Shown here: one piece after another, positions 36,701 to 52,000 of the stretch
Numbering within the stretch: position 1 is the first letter of the stretch
Layout of the letters: every line of letters starts with the position of its first letter
Source: Sceloporus undulatus
Taxonomy: Eukaryota > Chordata > Lepidosauria > Squamata > Phrynosomatidae
Direction of reading: 5' to 3'
DNA: 64,000 bases
Assembly (NCBI RefSeq): GCF_019175285.1
Contig: NC_056527.1
Location: forward strand, 62,776,030 to 62,840,029
Program-made: the position numbers and the translations under genes
Notes under the pieces: generated by a model
What the model was told of the DNA's origin: nothing
Database searches by the model: none
What the model saw: the letters and a program-made list of their open reading frames with translations, nothing else

Positions 36701-38197
36701 CCAGGTTTCCAAAACAGCATTTGTCTCAGACCCAAAGTATAGCTTGTTTTTCTGTTACCCTACATGTACACACCTTTCCTCCTCTACTTTCAACCAATTG
36801 AGCTAGCAAGAGGACAAAGTCACATAACAGTCGGTTCAAATCCCAAGGGTGAGTGACTGATGCTTTACCCAATTACAAGCCTTTCACTCTCCAAAACAAA
36901 TCTAGCCATTTCACATCAAGAAGGAAGATTGAAGGTGACTGTGTACAATCACGGTTTTTGCTTTTTATACCTCAAATAGGCTCACTCTAAAGTAGAAATA
37001 ATATCTTCTGTCATAGAGGGAAACATTACCCCTTCTGTGTAGATGAACTGAATTCAAGTATGGTTAAATACACAATAGCTTTCCCATAACATGTTTTATA
37101 TAGAACAAGGTGGTGGAGGTGGATTGTTATTTGTTGATTCTCAGATAAATGGATATCTAGAGCAACTACAAAATCTTAGCTATCAAGTCCCACTGAAGTT
37201 AGTAGAGCTTAGTACTGAACAGAAATATACAGGATTGTGCTACTTCTTATCTATCACAAATGGGAAAACCCTATTAAAGTTAGTTTACATTATATACCAC
37301 TGTGTATTTAGTGATACTCCACACTAGGGATACGTGTCTCACCTACATGTCTGAAAAATACTTCACCATGTTCAGTTAATAAACGTGAATGGTGGGAAAC
37401 AGGCAGGGAATTTAGCTGAAATGTCTTGGGAGTAGGGGACTGTTTCCTATTTAGACCCTGGTTCTATTCTGCTCCTGAACAGACTGTTATCTATAGTAGA
37501 ACTGGCCTAGAAACTGACCTTTTAACAAAAATATATAGAAAGTACAATTTTCCATGGAAATCTGGATAGCATAGTGGCTCGATAAAGTAATTAGGAAATC
37601 ACAATCAAAGCATCCCCGACACAGTATAAGGTGTGATACCCTTTTAACTGTCATGAGTCCATCCTGCTATATTTGTAGTTGTTGAAGTATTTTGAATTTG
37701 CTGCAAGAGAATTCTTCTGAGAGTTCAGGGAAACGAACAATTTTAATAGTCAGCTATGAGGATTTTTCCAGAAAGGATGGGACTTGCAGTCACTAAGGGC
37801 TCCATGGATGCTAGAGTGGGGAAGAAAGCTAAGGAATGAGAGAAGGGAAGTGATAGGAACAGAAAGTATCAGGCAAGAATAGGCAGATTGATGGATGTAG
37901 CCAGCACAGATGCAAGGAACATGTGAGAAGATGATAAAACCAACCCTTTCTGAACACCCAGGAAAGACAAAGTGAGAGGTATGAAATGGAAAACATTTAC
38001 TGGTACTGGTTATTCCTGATAGAAGGGAACTTCTAGATTGTATCTGAAAGCTGTATGTGATGTGAGAAGACAGCTTTCTGAAATGTAGAAGCCAGGTTAC
38101 TGGGACAGGGCAGTAGATGTTTAAAATTACAAGCATTTCAGCCATACATTCTAATTATTATTGCACTATGTAGTTGGATGGTTTCACAAATGGATGA

Positions 38198-38243
<46 letters not shown>

Positions 38244-40002
38244 AATATAGACAGGTCTGCAGACACCCAAAAAATTATCTAGTGAAATGGGTAAGAGACT
38301 GTCCTGAGAATTTGACTGAAAGACAATGCACAGTAAAACATATCTTTTTGTATACAATTTACTTTCAGATCTGTGTTCATGGATGATGAGCATTAATTTT
38401 AGCCTTCCTTGCTCCATTCTGCTAAAATTGTTTTGTGCATATGGAGCATTATTTTGACCAAACTAAAGTCTGGGGGACTTTGATCATGCTTGGTGTGATG
38501 CACCTTGGACCTTTCAAAGAGCTACAGTCCTGTGAAGGTGTTCAAACTTGCACATTACCAACAATAATTACAAATAGGTTTTACATCATGATGCCGCAGG
38601 TCAGTGATGTTTGTAAAATTAGGTACAGCAAGTCCTCCATAACTACAGGTTCTGCATCTATGAACTCAACCGGTCACAGTTTGAAAATATTCACCAAAAA
38701 GCAAACCTTGATGTCGCCATTTTATATAGGGAATGCATTTTACTATGACATTGTATGAGACTTGAGTATTCACAGATTTGGGTAAACATGGCGGATCCTG
38801 GCTATCAAGATCCCACTGTAAAAGTTTTGAATTGAGGAGAAAAAAATGACATCATTGGGTTGCATTCAGGTAGTCCAGAACTTCTAAAGCAATCCTTAAT
38901 TGCTAGAGCTTCACAATCACACAGCAGCAACTGCCGCAACAGCAATAACAAGAAAAAGAAAAGAAATTGGAATATTTACCAAGAGGATGGTATCTGTCAT
39001 GCAAGTTATCCCACAGGAAGCGACCATCTACCAAGCCAATTAAAATTACATGGCTTCCCTTTGGAAGATAGCTGTCTAGATAACGCAAAGTCTGCAAAAC
39101 ATTGGTGTGCATTTCCTTAGGCTGAGTCATATGTTTCACTGTGTCAGGACTCCTACGAAACGGGAGGAAAAAAGATAGCACAGTACTGAGTGTGGTGCAG
39201 CAAAAGCAAACTATGCAACCTGTCTCCTGTTTCCAACCATCCCTTTAAGCTTGCAATTTGGATGGCCAGAGTGAACATATATTTGGCTTAAACCAAACTA
39301 TATTTGGTTCTGAGACAGCTGCTTGATTTTGCTGTCCCAGGCATGCAGCAAAACTGGAAAGGTTATTGGACCCTACTCTGTTGGCTGCCCCATAAGAATG
39401 GTGGGTTGTTTTGAAAAGGAATTCAGCAAGTTATGTAGGCCTGGACTACATGGCTAACTGGGTCCATTCCAACTTTGTTATTCCACTTAATATTTCAAAA
39501 TTACCAATGATCTGTGTAGTTAATGTTGCCCAACAAAGCTGGAATATTTGTTGTTGTTGTTGTTGGGAAATAATAATTGCAAGGGGGGGAAATAAAAGTT
39601 AAATATTGACAAGTGACTCTGTTTGCACATACACACACTCTCACAGCAGTTAACAGAATTGCCTGCGAGATAAAATGATGTCCAAATTGGGACCCTTTGG
39701 CAGAGAAGCCTCAGTAATGGTTGATTTAACATTAAGGCAGTTTAAACTCTTTTTATCATTTCTTTCAGTTGTCCCTCATTTCAAAGCACAGATTGCCTCT
39801 GGCCCCAATCAGTCAACTCTTGTTTCCTCTTGTTATCATGGCTTTGGCACCGATAAAACAGCATTGGGAAAAAACACCATAGAAACAATCAGTCATAGAA
39901 AACACAGAAAATCAAACAAATTTGCTACTCTCTCCTTTGAAAAACACTCACAATTCCTCCATAATTCATTTATGATTTATGTTTTCATGTTACCTTAAAA
40001 AC

Positions 40003-40063
<61 letters not shown>

Positions 40064-43000
40064 CTGCCCTACATTTGTGCCTTGGNNNNNNNNNNTACTC
40101 TGTGAGATATGTACCATCTGTCTATATTTCTGCACATCCTTCTCATTTGGCTGTTGCAATTTGAGTTGTACTAGGAAAGACTGCCAATTTCATTATCTCA
40201 GTCACCTACAAATGTCTGCCTTTCTCAATCTCTCACTTGCCACACTGGCATGAAATACTGGCATTTTAAACTGTGCTTTGGCTGAGGCATAATTCTGCAG
40301 TATGCAGAATACTGCTCTGTCTTTTTTCAACACAAAGGCCTGAATTACACCAAGAGGCTTTATTGATTCCATCAAAATGACTTCAGATATCTGATTAGTA
40401 GGTTTATACAGAAGAGTGCAATGTTAAATACCATTAGCCATTAAACAAAACACTCTTTTAAAAAACTGATTTCAGTTCAATGCTTCTGTTTCAGTCCACC
40501 CAGTATTAACTCCTGAAAAATAAACTCACAGCTCAGTATTCCCAGAATCACATCTCTGCTGGTAAGACTGGGCAAGAGAAATGTCAGTAGTATCCTATTG
40601 CCCTGTGACAGTCAGCAAAGTTTTGGATGGCATTAATCCCAAGGGTGGATTTAAAGTTAAAGGCGGCACTGGTATGGGCTTTAGCAGATCAAATGCTTCA
40701 TATCCGTGGACAGGAAAGTTAATAAGAAAGGGTTAATTTGTTTAGTCAATTGTTAATAAACTAAGAAAAAGTAATGCAGTTGCATTTGCATTAGCAAGGG
40801 GAAAATGCTAACCATTAGTATTATGTTAAATTTCATTTAAATATAAATCAAATGCCTGCACTAAAAGTCTTATGTAAATGAAGACACATGAAAAAGTGCC
40901 ATCCATAATTTTACTCAACTACTCCCCCCCCCATTCAAGTGCTGAGCATGGGAAAGAAGGATATATGAATTTTGGAAAGTTCCCTCCCAATGCAATCAGA
41001 GAAGAGCGTGCTTTGTGCCAAAGTGGGTTGGCATTGTGGCTTCCCAGCTTGGGAGAGACATCTGACAATAGCTGAAAATCCCAGTCATCACAGCTTTCCA
41101 CATTCCATTCCATGCCCAAACCTCCTGCTGCTCCAAGATCTTGAGGATGGTATACCGGCCAGCAATTTTTGGCCAAATCATAACTATGACCCAGTCATCC
41201 ATCTTTCTTTCTTTCTTTCTGAAAGGTAAACAGGCTGTATTCCTCAAGCTTATGCTGGGCATCCATTTGAGGACTACAAAAGATCCCCCTCTCATGTTAT
41301 TATTAATCTCTGGGATTCTCTCTATTACAGGTACAGCTTCACATGATACACTTCATATCTGTAGCATATTAGGTCCTATCAAAGCTGGATTCTTTGCACT
41401 GTATATTGTGTTGTCAGAAATTGCAGGCTGGGGCTGAGAGAATATGGGACCCTCCAAACTGGTGGGGGAAGACTTTACAAGGGGAATATTGTCCACACCT
41501 CATTTCATTTTTTGAGACTCTCCTGAGATTGGCAGTATAACAGCCTTAGTATGACCATCTGCCACATTATGACACAATATAATGTTCACTGGCCTACTTG
41601 GCCAGTTCGTATCTTTGGATTTTATCGTACCGCCTCTAGTGTCCAAATTACGTCTTCCAAACTGGGCTCAAATTCGGAAGTTACACTGATTTTATCACAT
41701 GGACATTTCCCTCAAAATGGCTTCCTGTTCCCTGTTGAATTTGGGCCCCGTAAGTTGCTTCGGTGGACATTTTTTCCAAATCAGAAGTGTGCTATAAAAT
41801 CAGCGTAACTTTAGAATTTGAGCCCAATTTGGAAGAGGTAAGTCAGGCACCAAAGGTAATGCAATAAAGTCCTCTGTCAGTTGCTTTCAGGATCTGTTTC
41901 CACCCTCCAAATGGTGTGATGTTAAGATGGCTTTATTTCAAACTGTAGTGCAATAAAATTGTCCTCCCATGCAAATGACACAACAGATGAGTGGCGAGTA
42001 CTGGCTGTGAAGAGAGAAGAATACAAACCATGCAGCTAACAGCTGCAAATGTCCCTCATGAGTAGAAATGGCAAAGAAGGCCAAGTAAAGGCAGGGCTGC
42101 CTTAAATAGCTCTTTTTCTTCTGGGTTACTCCAATATCACCATAATGAGTCTGGTGTTACTGGAGCTGCTGCAGACTGGGAAACTGTGCTGCAGCTACAG
42201 AGTGAGTAAGGGGTTTCCCAATGGTCTTTAGCTAGATACATTCTGTGTTCCTTTTCCTCAAAACCTTACCCATTGCAGACATCATTCCCAATCATTGCAA
42301 AGATAACTACTGCAGGCTTGTCAAATTGTTGATTCCTTGCCAAGCTAAAAATGAAAAAAATAGATAAGAAATCTGAGTGTTAACACAAATCTTGGAAGAC
42401 AATTCTCTCTATAAATATAGTAACGTACAGGATGTTCCTGTTACGCTGAACTTACGAATGGAAAAGTACATTCATAGTCATTTACAGCAAATATATGCAA
42501 TTGCAAGATGAGAGTGTTAGTTACGATCGTCAAAGACACATGGTTTACTAATGGCAACTGCCTTTGGCTTAATATAGCATTTTCTTCCCACAAACATGTA
42601 CAAGAAAAAAAAAGATGCGAGTGGCTCTTGTAAAAGATATATTGGGCTCTCAAACTTTATCAGAGTGAATGGTGAGAGTCATGCATTTGGATGAGTTTAA
42701 AAGATTTAAAAGATTCCTAGTATGAAAGGAGGCAACCTAGTTTTCTGCATGACCCATTTTTTTACGCTCTGCAGGGTAAAATGGAAGAGAGAGCTAACAC
42801 TTTCCTGTCTGCTTCACTCCCTCACTGATAGGGAATGGACATTCAAAGTAAAAATGGCTCTTCTTTACTTTCTAACAATCCACTTGTGTGTACAAAGCAC
42901 ACAGATGGTTCTAAATGCACCTTTAGATTGAAATCGCCCATGGAGCATTGATGAAGGATTCTATACACACACACACACACACTGGAATCTTGCATTTTGC

Positions 43001-46000
43001 CAATTCTCTCCTTTAGCATTTTTTAAGTAAATAACTTAAAATTGTTCAGAACCATTCATCCTGTTTTCAAGGCAAACCAAGTGTAAGAAAACAATAGGAC
43101 ACAGTAACTGAAACGTATGTGCAAGACTTTGTGCAAAAATAATAACACATTCAGCCATTTGTTCCTACTGAAAATCTGTAATGTTAGGAGAAATGCTATG
43201 AAAATGGTCTTCCTTGTGGGTGTGTTCCTTTACCATGGCCCTGAATGTACTCTGACTGCAAGCAGCCATGAGGCTTATTCCACCTGGTCACATAGCCAAG
43301 CTGGCATGGCCCCAAAAGTGAGCTTTGAAATAGAGGTCAATCAGACAGTTTGGGAGATGCAATAGGGAAGAACTCACACTTCCAGAAGACAGGAAGAGGG
43401 AGCTGATTTACAGCATGATGTTTCTTGCACCCAAGCCCCAGAGAGTTAATTTACAATTCTATTCCCCATCTTAGAAACTTTGTCTTTGTGATCCTTTACC
43501 ATGCAGATTTGGCCTTTGATGTGTATGATACACAATCTTTGCCTGAAACTAGTTTTATCCTATAAAAGATCTTAAATTTTCTTTATTAGAAGAAGGAAGG
43601 AAGGAGCTAGCTTGGAGTTTCAGGGGGAACCTCATGTCTCCCTGTATTTCAAACTGGTTCCAACTCATACTGCCCTCCAAGAAGCAGCTGAGTTCTACAT
43701 TCATCATGACATCGCATCTTTGAAGCACTGAAGGTAATTATCCCCTTAAGTGAAGCCTGTCCTATCATTCCATAGCTCACGTGTGTGAATGTGTGTGCTT
43801 GTATGTATGTGAATGTGTGTGTTTTTTCCCTTTTAATAAAATACAGTTCATTTCAAGAGTTCTGCCTGCATTCCTCTATTCCAGCAACCTCTGTATAAAA
43901 ATGGGAAACGATTCCAAAAGGGTTGTTTGTCGCACAACCCATTAAATAACTGAGCTAATTAAAATTCCCCCTAGAAGGACCCATTGCTACAGTAGGAATT
44001 GTGTTGGTAGTGACAATGGCATCACTAAGGTTGGTGTCACCCGGTATGTTTGGGGGCGAAACTGTCTTGCCCCCCTCAGCCAGACCACTGTCCCCTTTGG
44101 CCTTCTGAATCCTGATTAGCTGCTGCCGCACATGACTCTGAAGTCACTACTACCCCCCAACAGCTGCCGCGACTGAGAGGGGTGGTGAGGTGGCCTCCAG
44201 AGGGTCTGGTGTGGCTGCTGGGCAAGCAAGAAAGCACCCTTTTTTGCTAGCCTAGTAGCCTTGCCAGTCCCTCTAGGTGTATCACCCTACTGGGTGGCAC
44301 CCCTCCAGGGTATCACCCGGTGTGATCCCCACACCCAGCACTCCCTAATAACAGTACTGGATAGTGACAGGATGTTACACTAATCTGCAACTAACTATTT
44401 CAACTGTTCAAATTCCTGGTTAATAACTTACCTTTCCAGTAATTCAAGAACATTTTCTGAAGAGCCACCTAAATGATGCCAAACAATAAACTAAAGTAAA
44501 TTTAACATGACTAAATCAAAGATGACTAATAAATGCATCGAATACCATCACGCTTAAACTCCAATGAAAAAGTCACAGTTTTCACTAATTCCAGTGGGAT
44601 TTAAGTCTAATTGTGCTTTCCCCCCTCACTTGCAGTCAGCATATTTGCTGGATGTGTAATGGCAAGGGTGCTTTTAGGGTGGCAATACTTGTCGTCCAGT
44701 ATTAGCATAAGTTTGCAAGTCTGAAATGTGAGAAATTAGTGAAATGAAAGAGCTGACCTGAGAAGTAGGATGGAGTTCAGAAATAAAACAAGACAAAAAA
44801 TTGATCCTACATTATGTCTTGGAATTATTTATATAGCAATTCAGGTTATTGAGAACTTCCACATTTTTGCTTTCATTTGTTATGGTTTGGGTTTTGTAGC
44901 TTTAGCAAAAGTAATAGTAAAAATTCATAGGCCTTGTTGTGGGAATGGGTCAAGGAAAGGTCTCCTTAGCCCTGATGGTACAGAGGGGAGGAGGGATGGC
45001 AATTCATGCTAAAAGATAACATGTTCCAGTTCTTCCAAACACCTAGAGATGAGATAGACAACTTCGTAGTTGGCATGGGCATCTTTTCCCACTTTTCTTG
45101 GGCCCACACTTTATAGGGTGGGTGACATGATGCTTTTAGAAGCTTTGTAGGAAAGGGTAAGATCCCCTGTGTATAACAAAATCTGTGTATGCTCATGTCC
45201 CATTAAATATAATGACATAGCAGAATGGTGTCCCTTATTAAAAAAAAAAAAAGGAAAATCAAAGTAATTTTATACTTTTTTTGAACATTTTAAAACCGTG
45301 GATGCTTGAATCTATGTATAAAAAACCTGTGTATAAGAAGGGCTGACTGTATAAGATAGTAAAGAACAAAGGATCCTTGCCTCACAGACAAGCTTGTAAT
45401 CCTGAGTGGACAATGTATGTGTATGTGAGTGCTTTGCCAATGGGTGCTGCCAGGCAGTGATGCTGGAGCTTATCCCATGGCTTAATAAATCGATTTACCT
45501 CTACCCAGCTTAAATCTCAATTCGGGCAGCATCCTGATATTATTGCAACATTTTTGCTGCCTAATTTGCTGCCCGAATACAGCCCAGTTTCCAAGTTCTC
45601 TTGTTTCCTTAGGGACATAGGAAGCTTCTTTATGCTATATTAGGCCGGTCCCTATCTTCTCTGGATCATTGTCACAGCAACCGCATGGCTGTGGCAACTA
45701 TCTGCTACAAAAAGGACAGCTCCTTCTCATGATGCCGCCAAGGTGCCATTAGCACCCTGGGGCATTGCGGTGACATGTCCTGTGCACCACGCTGTTTGCA
45801 TGCATCACACAAGACACGTCATGGACATGCATGCCGGATGGACGATCCTGTGTCAAGATGGCACCACCCATATGTATTAGGGTTCGGGGGCTTGCGGTTG
45901 CTGCACACTCCCTAATCCTAAAATCGCTGCTGATATGCCACAAAGCACTTGTTTGTACCAGGCCATTGACCATTACTCATCTATCTACTCCAGGTATACA

Positions 46001-49000
46001 GATAATTTGCCCTCCAGATGCTGCTGGACTGTGACTCCATCGTCCCTTGCTCTGCTGGCTACGGTGATAGCAGCCCAGCAACATCTGGAGGGTCATATGT
46101 TTACATCTGGTCTTCAATGACTGAGAGCAACTTCCAGGGCCTCAGGCAAGGGCTATCTCAGCTTTGCTTAAAGATGCCAGGGACTAAACCGACCATTTTA
46201 TTCTTTTGCATGCAAATCTTGTGTGCTATCACTGAAGTACAGTTCTTTTCAACAAACAGAATCTGCAGGTTTGTATGGTAGTGAGCTTCTGGGTCCCACC
46301 CATCCCCAACTTCCTCCCCTCTCCCAGCCTCACAATGTCACAGCTTCTACTTGCGGTTAATGGAGATGCACCAGTGCTAGTGAGAAATGAGAAAAAGGTA
46401 CCATTTTTAGAAAGGTTTTGGTAATCTCGGTGGTTACAACGGTTTCTTTTGCGCAGCTGTAGATACAATGATTCTGTCCATCCCCTGAAAGGAAGACAAC
46501 AAAATCCTTGTTAGCGAATTCACAGTGTATCAATAACAGGCTGAGAACAGTAATGTTACAACCACCATCTCCTCTTCCTCCTGCTGCTGCCACTGCCACA
46601 ACTTGTAGCTCATTTCCTATTTTGAGAGAACTTTTGTGACTTAGCATATTTATTACATCCTTCTTTTCCCACCACAAGCTCAGAACAGCAGTTTAACCTA
46701 ACTGCAATGCTATGTGGCAGGTCAGGTAGAGAAATAACAATTTGTGAAAGGCCAGCTGATGAGTTTCACTGAGGACCAGTGATTTGAATCTGGTTGTTTT
46801 TTTGCACCCAAGTGTGTGTTTGTTTGTTTACTGAGAACTGACAATTACTGATTTACTGAGAACTGACAATTACTGATAAAAGTTATACAGTTTTTGTTGC
46901 TGCAGCTACATGATGGGAGTATTCTCAAAGCCCAGCCTCATATGACAGATTGGGGCTGGGGCAGGTTAGCAGCAGGCAAGTGGTGGATAAAGAGAGAAAG
47001 AGCCACTTTTCTCAGTTCTCTGCCTGAATCAATGGAAATGCTAGCTCTGGGAAGTTATGGAATGCCGTCATTGCTCATTTATTTTTAGGTCTAAGCTGTT
47101 AGTTAATATACCAGAATTTCTCAGAACTAGCAAATGGGGCCAAGCATGTACACTGACAAGGAAGAATGATTATATAATGGACAAAGGTTTGCTTTTCTCA
47201 TGTTGCACATCCCTTTTAGTATGAACATCTTCAGAGGCGTGCTGCGGAAAGCATAAATCCTACACATCGTTCTTTGCGTATGGCTAAACTCATTGTCGGC
47301 CCTACCAAAAGCATAGCTATTGAAATGAATGAGACTTTGTTACAACTAACTTTAGACCCTTTTGCTTCAGTGGGTATACTCAAGGTAAGACTGATGCTGA
47401 TTTAGCTTACAGTAACTTGCCAATTTATACAGTCGGCCCTCTTTATACACCATGGATTCAAGCATCCACAGCTTGAAAGTATTCAAAAAAGTATAAATTC
47501 CAAATAGCAAACCTTGATTTTCCATTTTATATAAGGAACACCATTTTACTATGCCATTGTATTTAATGGGACTTGAGCATCCACTGTTTTGGTTACCCGG
47601 GGGGGGGGGGGGCTGGAACCAAACCTCAGGGGATAACAAGAGACCACAGTATATGTTAGGCACAAGCATGTACTTCTACATCATATGATGATGTATACCA
47701 CATTGGCATTTCTGATGTTTATATTCCCCTCCCCCCATCAGCTTCATAACTTCGTTGCTATCCAAGGATTACAGAGGAATATTTAGTAGGAGTGTGAACT
47801 CTAAATTCATGGATCATGGCCATAACTCCATGAACATGCTTTAACTATAAAGGTAGAATAGTAAGGAGAAGAAGAGGAAATAGAGTACCACACACTAATT
47901 AGCTAGATGACTTAAATGAGGATTTAGAACTTATTCTAAATTTGAGCAATAGAGGTATAAACACATCTGAGACATAATCCTATTAAACATATAAACTCTA
48001 ACTTCTATGAAAGAAATCACCAGATATGGTGATAACTTGCAGTGGTGTGTTGATGACTTGCAGTTTTTAAGTAGTTCTCTGTAGAAGGGTAATTCACCAT
48101 TGCCTGGTGAAAACTACTGATTAAGATCAGTGGTGTCAGTAGGGCTGGTGTCACCCAGTGCAGTAACTCATAGTATCACTCTCCTCATTGACTTTCTCCC
48201 ATACTGTACAGAATCCTTAGTAATTTTTTGTACTAATCTTATTCATAAATCATAATTCTGGTATATCACTGAATGTAATGGCAATACTTGTGACATAAAC
48301 AGCTACCAAAATTAAAATTACACCTACAAATGGCAGTATCATGCCCACAGCCTGAGCATGTGCTCCAGCATTTTAAAGAGACAGGCGAACAAATGCCACA
48401 GCGTGTTTCGTCTGAGGAGCAGTGGTGTTACCTCCATTTAGGGTCACCTGGTGCAGCCCATCCACCCTGCATCCCTTAGTGATATCCTTGATTAAGGTAT
48501 TCTTTGGGGTTGGGATGGATGGCTCAGTTTATTCCACACCTTTGAAGATGGCTGACTAAAGTTTTGGCACTTAAAAAGTTTTGTATGTCTGAGAGATTTG
48601 CTTTCCACATCCTGCATCTAGGCAGTCACTCAATGAAGTGCAGATGAGTTCTGTCCACAGACTACTGTAAAACCCCAGCTGTCCTACAGTGGGCTCATAT
48701 CAAAAGGATGTAGTGGTGAAAAACTGGATGAGTAAAATGATCTTTTACTCATCCAAAATGTTGTACCTGAAATTATGGAGCTCAAAAGGAAGAAATAAAG
48801 AAATAAATTTGCAAAAGACATTTTTTTATGCAACACAAAAGTTTAAGTGATTTACTGGCTTTACTGTTAAGACTGTGGAGAATATTTTTCCATGTAATCA
48901 AGATGGCCGAGACTGAGCAATATCATGCTGTTGTGGATTATGGAGAAAATCAAGATACAACTGTGATAAAAGCTTTGAATCACTAGAGAGTCTGGGTCAT

Positions 49001-52000
49001 CCTTTAAATGACTTCTTACATCTGACAGCCCCAATAGGTAGAAAGCACAGAAAAGTAAACTAGGCAACCACAATTCTTTAACAGTGTAATATTTATAGAG
49101 AATGAATATCGTTTCCAACTGAATCCTCCACAAACAAAGAACTAAAATATAGCTACTTATGGGATCCAAAAGGAGAAGAAAAAAATCTAGCAATGAAGTT
49201 AGAGGAATAAATACACTATCTAGAAATCAGAAACTTGAACAATATTGTCTTTGAAACAAAAATCAATGCTTAAGAGATAATCAGACCAAGCCAACCATAT
49301 CTTTAAACATTGCTTTGTCATTCTATAAAAGTGGACAGATGTGGGACTAGAAGACATAATAGATTGTAAAGATTAAAAGAAGATGCTGTTTCAGAATAGT
49401 AACATGCAAAAGGTACTCAATAGTAAAATTAAACAAATGGGAAGCAATTAAGATGGTTAATTACCAAATTAACCTCTGTGGGGAAAACCCACCTGGATGA
49501 AACACAGCTAATTAAAACAGCTAATTTAAGTAGGACTAGTATCAATGTGTAGAGTGAAGGGCTGCTTCACAAAGAAATTTGAATTTTTGAGTTCTAATTT
49601 GTAAGAGTTAAACAAGATTATAATAATAATAAAATAAATATAAATTAAAAAATAAATTGTTTATTTATAGACCGCTTTTCCTATAGATCAAAGCGGTGTA
49701 CAATCGGTAAAACGGATACATTAAGAGATAAAATAGCACATTAAAACTAATTAACACATATTAATATGGTTTACAATCCAACATCATTATCTAAAAACAT
49801 ACAATTCAAAAATATTAAAATATTAAAATCAAGGGTATATATACATCATAGTCAATTTTAACAGGATAAAGGCAGCTTTGGCCAATATTTATCACAGGAT
49901 GTGATGTCAGTCCTACTGCTGCCTTGTATTCCATTCAATAAAATATTCCTTTTCATTGATGGGCAAAACCCATCAATAGGGTCTCAATATTGAGTAATGA
50001 TGCCCTGAAGCTGGTGGGAAGCTACCCGGTTGCCCAAATATAGGCAGCTTCAAGGCTCTCTGGAGGTGCAGCATTTATACACAGCACACCCCGGAGCAGC
50101 TTGATGCCTGTTTCAGGCTGCGGCAGAGCCAGAAAAGCCTGTTTTTTTCCAGCCCAAAATGTAGCGGATCTTTGCCGCTTCTTTTGGGGCTGGCTTCAAG
50201 GTGAATTGGGGTCCCATCGTGTGGTTGCCGTGGCCCCAATCCATCTTCAGAAGGAGTGGCCATTTTTCACCTCAAATCATTTTTAGAAGACTTTAGCAAC
50301 ATTTCACTACTTTCCATGGGACACAGAGCTCTCTCTCCAGCATTCTTTCATTCATTCAGACCTGAGGCTTTAGTTGCTATTTGCTTACCCAATGGTGGAG
50401 TTGAGAAATCCAGTGACTTCTGAAAACTGAGGCCAGTCAAGCTCATTGGTCAATGCCTCAAGAAGGTTGGAAAAGGCCTTCTGAAAAGAAGGTGAATAAA
50501 TAAGAGTGGTTTTGCCTTCTCACAACAAACTGTTTGTTATTTATTAGCTAACACGAATGAAGAGGTTTCAGCAGCTGAAAATATTGTTCATAACTTTAAT
50601 CCACCTGAATACTGTGAATTATCTGTAATTACACATCAGGCATCGGTTTAACAGGAAATTTGAATGTATTTATTGGGGTGGGGCTGGGAGCAAGACACAG
50701 ACCTTTTCCCACATGGCTTTATTGCTGGAGATCAGGTGGGTCTTGAGGAGACCATGCCTGCTTCCATGGCTTAGAGCTATTCCAGCCATTTTACAGCATG
50801 ACGTGACTATATTTCAACAATGGGTGGAGGTAGAGGAATTGCAGACTGCTCTCACAGAGTAGAAAGGCTGGTGCTAGGTCAATGTGATTGCCTTGAAAGA
50901 GGTGGTTTTTCTGCACACCATTAACAATATGAGATGCTGTTAGTTAAACTCTGGTGAAATTATACACAGGCCATCATAGAAGCACTTGATACAAATGAAG
51001 ACATCTGATGCAGCAACCCTGCTGATGCTATGTAGGTTTGAGATAGATCACTATCTGGATATCAGGTCACATTGGAGTTCTGCAAATACAGTACTGCCTT
51101 GAGTTTCATCTTGGGAAAAACAGAGAGATATAAATGTAATCAATACATAAATAATAAGTTCTACCTTTAGCTTCAGTACTTTGTGTATTCCAAGGCAGAA
51201 GCTTGATATTTAAAGCAGATTTCAGGGTTGAGCAAACACAAGTCCCAGATCACTGCCATTTTCAAGGTTGGCCCAAGGCATCTTGCTGTCTACTGCAGAG
51301 GGCAAGATGGCAACTGCAAACTCATCTCATGCCTTATGCATAAGCTGGCAGGGCTGGATGTTAGATTTTACTTCAACAGTGATGACACCTGCAGCATCTT
51401 GCACTGCACCTAAAGGTGTACAACAAACTGTGCTCCATACAGCTCTCTGCTCTTCCACATCTTTCTACTACTCTGCACCTCCACTTCAAAATACTTCTTG
51501 AAGCATTCGCCTCACTCTGCTGCATAGAAAGGCCAGCCTTGTTCTTTTCATGACTACTGTCTGGGAATGCTGCCAACACAGACACTCACGTGGCTGATAA
51601 GAGCCTGCTGGGCAAGATAAACACGCCGAGCAGTTCCTTCCCAATGCCAAACAACGTTCAATAGAATAAACCACTAGTCAGTCCAAAGTTCAGGATTACA
51701 GAGAGCCACACTACTAGTCTAGTCTGAGGTCAACAGTACTAGAGGGTTGGTCAAGGGTCCAGTCCGAGGTCAAAGATTCAAAGGCAGTCAAGGGTCTAGG
51801 AAGCCAAGAGTCAGATCAAGCAGCATTCACTAATGAGAAGTAATAGTCTCTGGCAAGAGAGCTCAGCGTCTGCCAGGTGTCTTATATCTAGCTCCCTTAT
51901 CACAGCTGCTGACTGCCTAGCGAGCACTTCTCAGCAAGCCTCTTGGAACGCCAAAGGCACGCCCTTTCTGATCTCCTCTGGCTAAAGGTAGGAACCTCAA

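Noticed and set aside
48867-49193. 108-codon hydrophobic frame on the minus strand
   Set aside because: The hydrophobicity comes from antisense A-rich sequence; no start context, splice sites or family match.
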